From assembly GCF_006717095.1 (NCBI RefSeq), contig NZ_VFQE01000001.1, positions 2,232,001 to 2,296,000 of the forward strand: DNA of 64,000 bases, in the 5' to 3' direction. The position numbers and the translations under genes were made by a program. This DNA comes from Blastococcus colisei (GTDB lineage Bacteria > Actinomycetota > Actinomycetes > Mycobacteriales > Geodermatophilaceae). The notes below the pieces were generated by a model. The model saw only the letters and a program-made list of their open reading frames with translations, was not told the DNA's origin and ran no database searches. Shown piece after piece: positions 1 to 7,755 of this stretch. The first letter of the stretch is position 1; each line of letters starts with the position of its first letter.

Positions 1-522
1 GTCGCGGTGCATCGGGTCGGTCGAGAGCGCGCTGTGCAGCACCAGCCCCTCCACCAGCGCGTCCAGCTCGCGGGCGGTCACGGGGTCGAAGTGACGCTCG
101 AGGCTCCGGCGGCTGCGGGCCATCCAATCCTGGGTGACCGCGCGCAGTGCCGGGTTCCGGGCGGCGGCGACGTAGAGCTCGACGGTGAGGACGAGGTCAC
201 GGGCGGAGCCCAGCAGGTCGCCGGTGAGGTGGTCGGTGAGGTAGTCGAGCACCGCGTCGTGGTTCTCGGCCGCCCGCATCCGCTCGTCGAACCGCGGGGC
301 GACGGTGTCTACGTGCCGCGTGAAGGCGGCCGTGAGCAGCTCCTCGAGCGTGGCGAAGTGGTACGTGATCGAGCCGAGGGGTACGTCGGCGGCGTGGGCG
401 ATGGCCCGGTGGGTGGCGCCGGCGACCCCGTGCCGGGCGATGACGTCCAGCGTCGTGTCCACCAGCCGGTCCCGGCGCCCGGGGTCGTGCCTGCGGGCCC
501 GCCGTGCCGGCGCCTCCGACAC
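1..522 (-). CDS. TetR family transcriptional regulator (3' end cut by window edge)
   Basis: Reading right to left from a GTG at 522, the protein starts VSEAPARRARRHDPGRRD and has a TetR N-terminal helix-turn-helix at about residues 15-60 (DTTLDVIARHGVAGATHRAI, then ADVPLGSITYHFATLEELL). A variable helical ligand domain follows and runs off the left edge, so the C-terminus is missing. The start lies 2 bp after the stop of the acetyltransferase at 525, so the two genes form one short operon. TetR proteins usually repress their own operon or a neighbour; the ligand cannot be read from sequence. The family call is firm, the target is unknown. Confidence 0.85.
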   Translation of the reverse strand, partial: MSEAPARRARRHDPGRRDRLVDTTLDVIARHGVAGATHRAIAHAADVPLGSITYHFATLEELLTAAFTRHVDTVAPRFDERMRAAENHDAVLDYLTDHLTGDLLGSARDLVLTVELYVAAARNPALRAVTQDWMARSRRSLERHFDPVTARELDALVEGLVLHSALSTDPMHRD

Positions 523-524
523 GG

Positions 525-1100
525 TCAGCCCTCGTCGGCCAGTGACCGGACCACGCGCGCGGGGTTGCCGACGGCGACCACGTTGGCGGGCAGGTCGCGG
601 GTGACCACGGAACCGGCACCCACGACGGTGTTCTCCCCGATGGTGACGCCGGGCAGCACGATGGCGCCGCCGCCCAGCCAGACGTTGTCGCCGATGGTGA
701 TCGGCTGCGCCGCCTCCCACTTCTGCCGCCGGGGCACCGCTTCGATCGGATGCGTCGGTGTCAGCAGCTGGACGTTGGGCCCGATCTGGACGTCGTCGCC
801 GATGGTGATCGGGGCGACGTCGAGGGCCACCAGACCGAAGTTGGCGAAGCAGCGGGCGCCGATCCGGATGTGGGCGCCGTAGTCGACGAAGACGGGCGGC
901 CGGATCTCGGTGCCCTCGCCGACCTCGCCGAGGAGTTCTTCCAGCAGCTGCCGCCGGAGCGGGGCCTGGCGAACCGTGGTGGCGTTGTAGGCGGCCATCA
1001 GGTCCAGGGCCGCCGCGCTCTGCTCGCCGATCTCCGGGTCGTCGGCGATGTACAGGTCACCGGCGAGCATCCGCTCGCGCATGGTCCTTGAGTCGTCCAT
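525..1100 (-). CDS. Maltose/galactoside O-acetyltransferase-like sugar acetyltransferase
   Basis: 191 residues from ATG 1100. An N-terminal Mac domain (MRERMLAGDLYIADDPEI, about residues 7-60) precedes a left-handed beta-helix of hexapeptide repeats (for example ITIGDDVQIGPNV and ITIGDNVWLGGGAIVLPGVTIG). The trimeric LbH active-site histidine is expected in LLTPTHPIEA. The family moves acetyl from acetyl-CoA to a sugar hydroxyl in the cytoplasm. A second in-frame ATG at 1082 is possible, but the longer start matches the usual maltose acetyltransferase N-terminus. The TetR gene follows after 2 bp and may control it. The exact acceptor sugar is not predictable. Confidence 0.88.
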   Translation of the reverse strand: MDDSRTMRERMLAGDLYIADDPEIGEQSAAALDLMAAYNATTVRQAPLRRQLLEELLGEVGEGTEIRPPVFVDYGAHIRIGARCFANFGLVALDVAPITIGDDVQIGPNVQLLTPTHPIEAVPRRQKWEAAQPITIGDNVWLGGGAIVLPGVTIGENTVVGAGSVVTRDLPANVVAVGNPARVVRSLADEG

Positions 1101-1170
1101 GGCGTGCAGCGTACGCACCGATAGGAACACTCGTACGCATCGGCGTCCTCGGGTCAGGCATGATTCGGCC

Positions 1171-1611
1171 ATGCCGCGGCTGCTCGTCGTCCACCACACC
1201 CCGTCGCCCAACCTCCAGGCGGTGCTGGAGGCGGTCCGGGAGGGCGTGGCCATGGTCGAGGAGGTCGAGCTCGTCGTGCGGCCGGCACTGTCCGCCGGGG
1301 CCGCCGACCTGCTGGAGGCCGACGGTGTCGTGCTCGGGACGCCGGCCAACATCGGCTACATGTCCGGTGCGCTCAAGCACTTCTTCGACACCGTCTACTA
1401 CCCGTGCCTCGACGCGACGGTCGGCCTGCCCTTCGGGGTCTACGTGCACGGCGGGGACGACACCGCCGGCGCCCTGGCCGCGATCGCGAAGATCACCGGG
1501 GCGCTGCGCTGGAAGCAGGTCGCGGCACCGCTGAGCCTCACCGGCCCGCCCACGGCGGCCGATCTGGAGGCGTGCCGCGAACTCGCGGCCACCGTGGCCG
1601 TCACCCTCTGA
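1171..1611 (+). CDS. Flavodoxin-like NAD(P)H-dependent oxidoreductase
   Basis: 146 residues from ATG 1171. It opens with a beta strand and phosphate-binding loop (LLVVHHTPSPNLQAVLEAV), followed by the family motif GTPANIGYMSGALKHFFD at about residues 56-73, which contacts the FMN ring in flavodoxin/WrbA-like reductases. It is a short single-domain flavoprotein with no transmembrane segment. It is divergent from the acetyltransferase operon, and its 3' end overlaps the convergent DUF2254 gene by 11 bp. The role is probably FMN-dependent redox chemistry; the substrate is unknown. Confidence 0.75.
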   Translation: MPRLLVVHHTPSPNLQAVLEAVREGVAMVEEVELVVRPALSAGAADLLEADGVVLGTPANIGYMSGALKHFFDTVYYPCLDATVGLPFGVYVHGGDDTAGALAAIAKITGALRWKQVAAPLSLTGPPTAADLEACRELAATVAVTL

Positions 1612-2962
1612 CGATCGACCCTTCCGGGCGGGCGGGCACCCACCGGCCCGCCAGCGCGTCGCTGACCCACTGTTCCCAGCTCTCGATCTCGGCGTCGCTG
1701 ACCGCGGTGGATTCCCGGGACAGGTCGACCACCTGCCGCAGGTAGCCCTCGATGTCGTGGTCGAGCACGCCGCGCGGTGCGCGCCAGGCCACTTCGCGCA
1801 GCAGCCCGGCGATGCGGCGGAGGACGGCCGGCTGTCCGGAGGCGAACTGGATCGGCTCCTCGAGCCCCAGCCGCATGAGACTGGCGACGTCCCACTGGGG
1901 CACGATGAGGCGCAGGACGCCGTCGTCGTCGCGGAAGGCCGACGGCCGCGGTGGCCGCGCCACCAGCTCGACCAGCAGGGCGGAGACGTGGGAGAGCCCG
2001 TGGACGGCGGTGGTCGGGTCGTTCGTCCCGGGTGACAGCGCGCGGACGGCGATGTCGACGACCTTGCGCAGGCTGTAGGCGATGTCGCGGGTCGGGGAGC
2101 GCTCGAACCCCAGTCGCACACCGTCGTGCAGCGCATCCTCCAGAGGTTCGAGATCCGCGTCCGTGTCGGCGGGCCAGACGGAGGCCAGCGGCGTCCCGGC
2201 CACGACGGAATCGCCGATCCGCGCCCCGAGGAGCACCGTGACGCCGACCTCGGTCGCCGCCGCCACGATCGCCCGGTGGTCGGCGTCGACCACGAACCCG
2301 CTGGAGCGGGCCGTCAGCGGCCGGCCGGATCCGGCCGGCAGGTCGACCCCCGGCTCGTCGTCCTGGTCGTCCTGTGCCGGCAGCTCGCGGGCGTAGGTCT
2401 CGGTCGCCTCGTCGTGGACGTCGCGGTACATCGTCTCCACCCGCAGCGACCGGGCCAGGTGGGCGAGGAAGAGCACGATGGCGACGACGCTGACGAGGGT
2501 CAGCGCGAACGCGACGGTGACCGACAGGCGCGGGACGAACGCGCTCTCGTCGTTCGTCGCGCTCTCGGTCCGCACCGTCCGCAGCACGGTGAGCGCGTAG
2601 ACGAAGGTCGCCACCAGCTGGGCGAGGGTCAGCTGGACGACCCGGTCGGTGACGAACGTCTGGAGCAGCCGCGGCGAGTGCTGGCTGCTGGCGAGCTGGA
2701 GCGCGACCACGGTGAAGGAGAACGTCAGGCCGGTCACCGAGATGAGCGAGCCGGCGATGGCGGCCAGCAGGTCACGGGCCGCCGAGGGGCCGCCGCCGAA
2801 TGCGAGGGCGAGGGGATGTCCGTCGGGCCGGGAGGCGAGCATCTCGTCGAGCGCCGGCAGCGCCACACCGAGGCCGACGGCGACGACGATGCCCAGCACG
2901 GGTATCGGCCAGAGGGAACCGCGGACGCGGGCCCGGACCGCCGCCCATGCGTTACCAGGCAC
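1601..2962 (-). CDS. DUF2254 family integral membrane protein
   Basis: 453 residues. Hydrophobic segments lie at about residues 18-36, 65-90, 110-128 and 145-170. The DUF2254 signature GSLISVTGLTFSFTVVALQLASSQHSPRLL sits between the second and third. A long soluble C-terminal half contains the conserved DIAVRALSPGTNDPTTA stretch. The family has no assigned function; its topology suggests a four-helix membrane anchor with a cytoplasmic domain. The start overlaps the upstream DUF1330 gene by 11 bp, which suggests translational coupling. The family call rests on the signature; no role is proposed. Confidence 0.8.
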   Translation of the reverse strand: MPGNAWAAVRARVRGSLWPIPVLGIVVAVGLGVALPALDEMLASRPDGHPLALAFGGGPSAARDLLAAIAGSLISVTGLTFSFTVVALQLASSQHSPRLLQTFVTDRVVQLTLAQLVATFVYALTVLRTVRTESATNDESAFVPRLSVTVAFALTLVSVVAIVLFLAHLARSLRVETMYRDVHDEATETYARELPAQDDQDDEPGVDLPAGSGRPLTARSSGFVVDADHRAIVAAATEVGVTVLLGARIGDSVVAGTPLASVWPADTDADLEPLEDALHDGVRLGFERSPTRDIAYSLRKVVDIAVRALSPGTNDPTTAVHGLSHVSALLVELVARPPRPSAFRDDDGVLRLIVPQWDVASLMRLGLEEPIQFASGQPAVLRRIAGLLREVAWRAPRGVLDHDIEGYLRQVVDLSRESTAVSDAEIESWEQWVSDALAGRWVPARPEGSIVRG

Positions 2963-3314
2963 TGGTCGCCTGCAGGACGGCCTCGGTGAGCGCGCGGGTC
3001 CGCAACTCGGTGACCTGCTGGTACTCGGGGTCGGCCACCATCGCGCTGAACGCCTGGCGGGAGGGATAGCGCACCAGCAGGACGGCGTCCCAGGCCTGAC
3101 CGTCCTCGGCGACGAGCGACGTCGAGCCGTCGCCGGCGTAGAGCACCTCCGCGCCGTAGCGCGGCAGGAAGGTGCTGCTCAGGGCCTCGGCGTACCGGGC
3201 ATACAGCTCCCGGCCGCCCTCGGCGTAGCGCAGCAGGTTGAGCATCACCACCGGCCCGCCCGGGTCCTCCTGGAGGTAGCGCTTGAGGTCGGCACCGCGG
3301 GGATCGACAGCCAT
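2952..3314 (-). CDS. DUF1330-like small dimeric alpha/beta-barrel protein
   Basis: 120 residues from ATG 3314. It shows the compact ferredoxin-like fold pattern of DUF1330/NIPSNAP-type proteins: PVVMLNLLRY near residue 22, a central YARYAEAL helix, WDAVLLVRYPSRQAF near residue 75 and MVADPEYQQVTELRTRAL near residue 92. No catalytic motif is visible. It overlaps the start of the DUF2254 membrane protein, so the two are probably co-expressed. The fold family is fairly clear, but function and ligand are unknown. Confidence 0.75.
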   Translation of the reverse strand: MAVDPRGADLKRYLQEDPGGPVVMLNLLRYAEGGRELYARYAEALSSTFLPRYGAEVLYAGDGSTSLVAEDGQAWDAVLLVRYPSRQAFSAMVADPEYQQVTELRTRALTEAVLQATSAW

Positions 3315-3489
3315 TCGCGGACGCTAGCAAGGCGGGTGGCGCACGAGGTCATCCGTCCACGGCGGCACACCGGTCGACGCCGGGCAGCCGGCGCGCAGCG
3401 GCCGGTGGACGCCCCCGCGGCCGTACCCCTGATCCCGCGACTCGCGACCCGACCTGCTCGAACGCCGATGGCCGTGGCAGGCTCGCTCC

Positions 3490-4467
3490 GTGACACGCGT
3501 GGGCCTCGTGCTGGGTGGCGGCGGCGTCGTCGGGCAGGCGTACCACTCCGGCGTCCTCGCCGTCCTGCAGAACGATGTCGGGTTCGACGCCCGCACCGCC
3601 GACATCATCGTCGGCACGTCGGCGGGATCGATCACCGGCACGTTGCTGCGGCTGGGCGTCTCCGCCGAGGACCTGGCGGCCTGGACGGTGAAGGCGCCCC
3701 TGTCCGGGAACGACGACGTGCTGCGGCAGATCGCGGAGGCCCCGATCCCCGAGCTGGCGCCGCTCCGCCCGCTGGAGCTGATCCGGCGGCCCATGCGGCT
3801 GCCGGGCCGGCACATGGTGGGGCGGGCGCTGTCCCGGCCGTTGCTGTTCCGCCCCATGGCGGCCGGCATGGCCCTCATGGCCCCGGGCCGGCACGACATC
3901 CTCGAGCAGCTGGCCGCGCTGCGGGAGCTCGAGCGCCCGGAGTGGCCGCAGCCGGACCTGTGGATCTGCGCCGTGCGGCGGCGCGACGGACGCCGGGTGG
4001 TCTTCGGCCGGCCGGGTGCACCGGAGGCGCCGATCCACCGGGCGGTCGGCGCGTCCTGCGCGGTGCCCGGCTACTTCGCGCCGGTGCGCATCGGCCGGCA
4101 CAGCTACGTCGACGGCGGCGCCCACTCACCGACGAACGCGGCGGTCCTGCGCGGTCGGCAACTGGACGTCGTCATCGTTCTCGCGCCCATGAGCGGGCCG
4201 GCCGGCTGGCGTCCCGGCGTCCTGCCGTCGGTCCGCCGGTACTCCGACCGCCTGCTCCGGCGGGAGGTGCGGGCGCTGGAGGCGGAGGGGGTGCGGACGG
4301 TCGTCTTCACCCCGGGTCCGGGGGAGCAGCAGGTCATGGGCAACGACATGATGTCGCGCGCACGCCTCGACGAGGTCATCCAGCAGTCGTTCCTGACCGC
4401 AGGGGCCTACGCCTCGACGTCGGAGGTGGCCGGGCTGCTCCGGTCGGCGGCCCGCCGCGAGGAGTGA
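3490..4467 (+). CDS. Patatin-like phospholipase family protein
   Basis: 325 residues from GTG 3490. It has the full patatin catalytic set: the oxyanion loop GGGGVVG (residues 9-15), the nucleophile elbow GTSAG (42-46, Ser44) and the Asp of the dyad in YVDGG (208-210). The family hydrolyses acyl esters of phospholipids or neutral lipids. No signal peptide or transmembrane helix is seen, so it is likely cytoplasmic or peripheral. It stands alone between minus-strand genes. The substrate is unknown. A 175 bp gap upstream shows no clear promoter that I would commit to. Confidence 0.9.
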   Translation: MTRVGLVLGGGGVVGQAYHSGVLAVLQNDVGFDARTADIIVGTSAGSITGTLLRLGVSAEDLAAWTVKAPLSGNDDVLRQIAEAPIPELAPLRPLELIRRPMRLPGRHMVGRALSRPLLFRPMAAGMALMAPGRHDILEQLAALRELERPEWPQPDLWICAVRRRDGRRVVFGRPGAPEAPIHRAVGASCAVPGYFAPVRIGRHSYVDGGAHSPTNAAVLRGRQLDVVIVLAPMSGPAGWRPGVLPSVRRYSDRLLRREVRALEAEGVRTVVFTPGPGEQQVMGNDMMSRARLDEVIQQSFLTAGAYASTSEVAGLLRSAARREE

Positions 4468-4488
4468 CCTCGCAGCACACCGTTGGCG

Positions 4489-6006
4489 TCAGCCGTTGAG
4501 CTCGAGCACCTGCATGGTCTCGGCCCGCACCTCGGCGAGGAGCCCCGGCTCCTCGGACAGCCGGCGTCCGTAGGAGGGGATGGCCTCCTGCAGCGCCGGG
4601 CGCCAGGCCGGCATCCGGTCGGGGAAGCACTGCTCCAGCAGGGTCAGCATGGCCGACACCGCGGTGGAGGCGCCGGGGGAGGCGCCGAGCAGGCCGGCGA
4701 TCGTGCCGTCCCCGCCGACGACCAGTTCGGTGCCGAACTGGAGGACGCCGCGGCCGGTCGCCGCGTCGCGCTTGATCACCTGGACGCGCTGCCCGGCGGT
4801 GATCAGGTCCCACTCGTGCTCCTCGGCCAGGGGCACGAAGTCCGTCAGCGTCGCGTGCCGCGCGGAGCGGGACTGCAGCACCTCCTTGACCAGGTAGCGG
4901 GTCAGCCCCATCTCGGTGCGCGCGACGCCGAGCATCGAGCCCAGGTTGTCCGGCGTGACGCTGCGCGGCAGGTCGACCAACGACCCGGCCTTGAGGAACT
5001 TCGGCGAGAACCCGGCGTACGGGCCGAAGAGCAGCGAGTGGTCGCCGTCGATGAGGCGGAGGTCCAGGTGCGGCACCGACATGGGCGGCGCGCCGACCGC
5101 GGCCTGCCCGTACACCTTCGCCTGGTGGCGGCCGACCAGCTCGGGCGACGTGGTGCGCAGGAACTGGCCGCTGACCGGGAAGCCGCCGAATCCGCGGATC
5201 TCCGGGATGCCCGCGCGCTGCAGCAGCGGCAGGGCGCCCCCGCCGGCACCGACGAAGACGAACCGGGCCCGCACCGTCCGCGGCTCGCCGGTACGCGTGT
5301 CCCGCACCGTGACCTTCCAGCGACCGTCGGATTCCTTGTCGAGGCCCTGGACGCGCTGGTTGCGGTGCACCGTGAGGCCGCGGGTCTCCGCGTCCTGGAA
5401 CAGCAGGCGGGTGAGGGAGCCGAAGTTCACGTCGGTCCCGGCGACCGAGCGGGTCGCGGCGACGGTCTCCGACGGCTCGCGGCCGGCCATCATCAGCGGA
5501 ACCCACTGCGCCAGCTCGGCGGCGTCCTCGGTGTACTGCAGCCCCTCGAACAGCGGCTGCGCGGCCAGGGCCTCGTGGCGGGCGCGCATGTAGGAACGGC
5601 CGGCCTCGCCGGTGACGAAGCTGAGGTGGGGGACCGGGGTGATGAAGTCCTTGGGGGAGCCGGTCATGCCCCCACGCACCAGGTAGGACCAGAACTGCCG
5701 GGACACCTGGAACTGCTCGTTGATCGTCACGGCCTTGGCCGGGTCGACCCGGCCGTCCGGGCCTGCGGGGGTGTAGTTCAGCTCGCACAGCGCCGCGTGG
5801 CCGGTGCCTGCGTTGTTCCAGGCGTCCGAGCTCTCGGTCGCGACGTCGCCGGCGGACTCGAAGACGGTGACGCTCCACTGCGGCGCGACGACGTCGATCA
5901 GGGCGGCCAGCGTGGCGCTCATGATGCCGCCACCGATGAGGACCACGTCGGGGTTCGCGCTGTCGGGGATGCCGCGCCCGGCTACTACGCCGCTCTCGGT
6001 TGTCAC
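4489..6006 (-). CDS. mqo: Malate:quinone oxidoreductase
   Basis: 505 residues from GTG 6006, preceded by the ribosome site GGAGAGG five bases upstream. The Rossmann FAD motif VVLIGGGIMSATLAALI is near residue 21, followed by the Mqo signatures WNNAGTGHAALCELNYTP and GGFPVSGQFLR. The C-terminal SPGASTAVSAML stretch and the GRRL ending are also typical. Mqo is a peripheral membrane flavoprotein of the TCA cycle that oxidises malate to oxaloacetate and passes electrons to quinone. The length matches the family. It is monocistronic here, with an inverted repeat 70-100 bp upstream that may be an operator. Confidence 0.96.
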   Translation of the reverse strand: MTTESGVVAGRGIPDSANPDVVLIGGGIMSATLAALIDVVAPQWSVTVFESAGDVATESSDAWNNAGTGHAALCELNYTPAGPDGRVDPAKAVTINEQFQVSRQFWSYLVRGGMTGSPKDFITPVPHLSFVTGEAGRSYMRARHEALAAQPLFEGLQYTEDAAELAQWVPLMMAGREPSETVAATRSVAGTDVNFGSLTRLLFQDAETRGLTVHRNQRVQGLDKESDGRWKVTVRDTRTGEPRTVRARFVFVGAGGGALPLLQRAGIPEIRGFGGFPVSGQFLRTTSPELVGRHQAKVYGQAAVGAPPMSVPHLDLRLIDGDHSLLFGPYAGFSPKFLKAGSLVDLPRSVTPDNLGSMLGVARTEMGLTRYLVKEVLQSRSARHATLTDFVPLAEEHEWDLITAGQRVQVIKRDAATGRGVLQFGTELVVGGDGTIAGLLGASPGASTAVSAMLTLLEQCFPDRMPAWRPALQEAIPSYGRRLSEEPGLLAEVRAETMQVLELNG

Positions 6007-6077
6007 GTCTGCCTCTCCGGCCGTCCAAAGAATCGCGCCCGCGGGCGCCGTCCTTCTGATCGTCGGACGAAACGGCC

Positions 6078-6105
6078 CCTCACATGCAGTCCGGAACGTG
6101 TGAGG
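6078..6105. promoter_or_regulatory. Inverted repeat upstream of mqo
   Basis: Arms CCTCACATG (6078-6086) and CGTGTGAGG (6097-6105) pair in 8 of 9 positions around a 10-base centre. The site lies 72-99 bp upstream of the mqo start, in a 289 bp gap that also serves the rightward membrane-protein gene. The position suits a repressor site for mqo. No U-tract follows, so a terminator is less likely. The regulator is unknown. Nothing else in the 6007-6295 gap is convincing. Confidence 0.4.
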
Positions 6106-6295
6106 TATCTCCAGCGCGTGACCTTGGCCATATCGGCGATGCCGGGAGTGGCGTCGTCGCAGGTCAGCAGCCCGGGCGTGGCGCCTCCGGGACGGGCGGC
6201 CGTCCCCTCTCCGGGGGACCGACCGGCCCGCGGGGCGGCTCGTGTCCGCCCGGCCCCCGGGTGAGCCGCACCACCCTCCGGGGTAGGCGCACCCG

Positions 6296-6931
6296 GTGGA
6301 CGGACGCAGGATCCTGCTGGGCGACTGGACCCCGGTGGTCCGCGACGGCATCGACGTCCTGCGGGTGGTGCTCCTCGGCGGCGCGGTCGGCTACGCGGTC
6401 ACCGGCCGGACGGGGGCGGCCGCGCTGCTGCTCGTGCTCGGCGGCGTCACGGTGGCGGCCCGGCTGGTGAACCTGCCGCGGGTCTACGACCTGTCGGTGA
6501 CCGCCGCCATGGTGCTCCAGGGCTACGGGGAGGTGCTGGGGCTCTACGACGAGTTCCTCCGGTTCGACGACCTGGTCCACGTCACCCTGCCGATGCTCAC
6601 CGCGCCGGTCATCTACATCGCCCTCGCCCGGGTCGAGGTCGTCCCCGACCCCCGCGACGAGACCCACCTGCCGCACTACGTGGGCATCGCCGTCGTGACA
6701 GCGGCGCTCGGCATCGCCGTCGGGGCGCTGTGGGAGGTCTACGAGTGGCGGTCCGACGCCTGGTTCGGCACGGACCTGTCCGAGGGCAACGACGACACCA
6801 ACGGGGACCTCGTCCACGACACCCTCGGGTCCCTGGTCGGGGCCGCGCTGCTCGTGGCGTGGGCCCGGTTCGGGTGGGGATCGGTCCGCCGGATCCCCGG
6901 CGTGAACACCCACGAGGACGTGTCCGCCTGA
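6296..6931 (+). CDS. Multi-pass membrane protein, DUF2238/YjdF-like
   Basis: 211 residues from GTG 6296. About five or six hydrophobic segments are visible (near residues 20-38, 42-58, 68-85, 98-115, 133-152 and 185-203). Polar residues inside membrane regions follow the DUF2238 pattern: RFDDLVHVTLP, GALWEVYEW and DTNGDLVHDTLGSLVGA. The pattern of conserved Asp, Glu and His in the membrane suggests metal or proton handling, but no function is established. It ends 10 bp before the convergent UPF0225 gene. Confidence 0.65.
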   Translation: MDGRRILLGDWTPVVRDGIDVLRVVLLGGAVGYAVTGRTGAAALLLVLGGVTVAARLVNLPRVYDLSVTAAMVLQGYGEVLGLYDEFLRFDDLVHVTLPMLTAPVIYIALARVEVVPDPRDETHLPHYVGIAVVTAALGIAVGALWEVYEWRSDAWFGTDLSEGNDDTNGDLVHDTLGSLVGAALLVAWARFGWGSVRRIPGVNTHEDVSA

Positions 6932-6941
6932 TCGCCGCCGT

Positions 6942-7328
6942 TCAGGTCACCGAGACGCCGTCGAGGTAGCGCCACCGGCCGTCCTCGCGGACGAACCGGC
7001 TGCGCTCGTGCTGGGCGCCGGTTCGACCGCTGACCCGGTAGGAGGCGCGGAACTCCACGGTGCCCTCGGCGCTCAGCAGCGTCCCGCCGGTCGTGGCCAG
7101 GAGGTCCAGACCGGTCCAGTGCACGTCCGGGTCGAGTTCCAGGACCGGCGGCCGGGTCGTGGAGTGCCACGTGGCGAGCAGGTAGCCGGGGTCGCCGAGG
7201 GCGAAGGCGCTGTACCGCGAGCGCATCAGCTGCTCGGCGGTCGCCGCCGTCGCCGTCCCGTCGTGCAGCCGGCCGCAGCACTCGTCGAGGGGGAGGCCGC
7301 TGCCGCAGGGGCAGCGCAGGGACGGCAC
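6942..7328 (-). CDS. UPF0225 / YchJ-like SEC-C motif protein
   Basis: 128 residues from GTG 7328. It begins with a zinc-binding SEC-C motif CPCGSGLPLDECCGRL (residues 6-21). The YchJ family core follows: TAEQLMRSRYSAFALGDPGYLLATWH, and later GTVEFRASYRVSGRTG and RWRYLDG near the C-terminus. Family members are cytoplasmic proteins of unresolved function, with an NTF2-like fold after the zinc knuckle. The start was chosen because CPCGSG lies within the first residues in relatives. Confidence 0.88.
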   Translation of the reverse strand: MPSLRCPCGSGLPLDECCGRLHDGTATAATAEQLMRSRYSAFALGDPGYLLATWHSTTRPPVLELDPDVHWTGLDLLATTGGTLLSAEGTVEFRASYRVSGRTGAQHERSRFVREDGRWRYLDGVSVT

Positions 7329-7463
7329 GGGGGCAGTCTGCGGTATGGCAGGAACAGTGCGGACGACGGCGTCCCTGCCACTGTTCGGCCGGCGCGACAC
7401 CTCGCAGAGTGGAGGCATCGAGGCGGGGTGGAGCCGGCCGCCGGGCGGAACGGGGTGGGTGGC

Positions 7464-7661
7464 GTGGGAACCGTGGTCTTCCTGCTCCTGTGCGTCGTCG
7501 TCCTGCGGGCGCTGGCGAGCACCCCGTCGGGCCCGCCGACGTCCGGCTCCGTGCGGGACGTCCTCCGGGGGTGGGGGCTCGACGTCGTGGACGGTGTCCG
7601 CACCCTGGCGCGGCTCGACGCCGTGCGCCGTGGGCGGCTCGACCGTCCGCCCTGGGTGTGA
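7464..7661 (+). CDS. Possible small membrane protein
   Basis: A 65-residue frame from GTG 7464 (GTG 7455 also possible). It begins with one hydrophobic helix (VGTVVFLLLCVVVLRALA) followed by a basic, soluble tail ending RRGRLDRPPWV. It lies between the UPF0225 gene and the GH13 gene and is not overlapped by a real gene on either strand. There is no clear ribosome site. The hydrophobic start followed by a charged tail is the only evidence that it is coding. Confidence 0.4.
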   Translation: MGTVVFLLLCVVVLRALASTPSGPPTSGSVRDVLRGWGLDVVDGVRTLARLDAVRRGRLDRPPWV

Positions 7662-7755
7662 GGGCCCCGCTGCGACCTCCCCGACGAGCGTTGCCCGGCG
7701 GCAGCTGGGAACGGTGCCCGGGGACGGCGGCGAGCGGTGCGGCAGCATCGGCGGC

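Noticed and set aside
2649-4499. A 616-residue plus-strand frame over DUF2254, DUF1330 and patatin
   Set aside because: It crosses three supported genes in wrong frames and has no domain signal.
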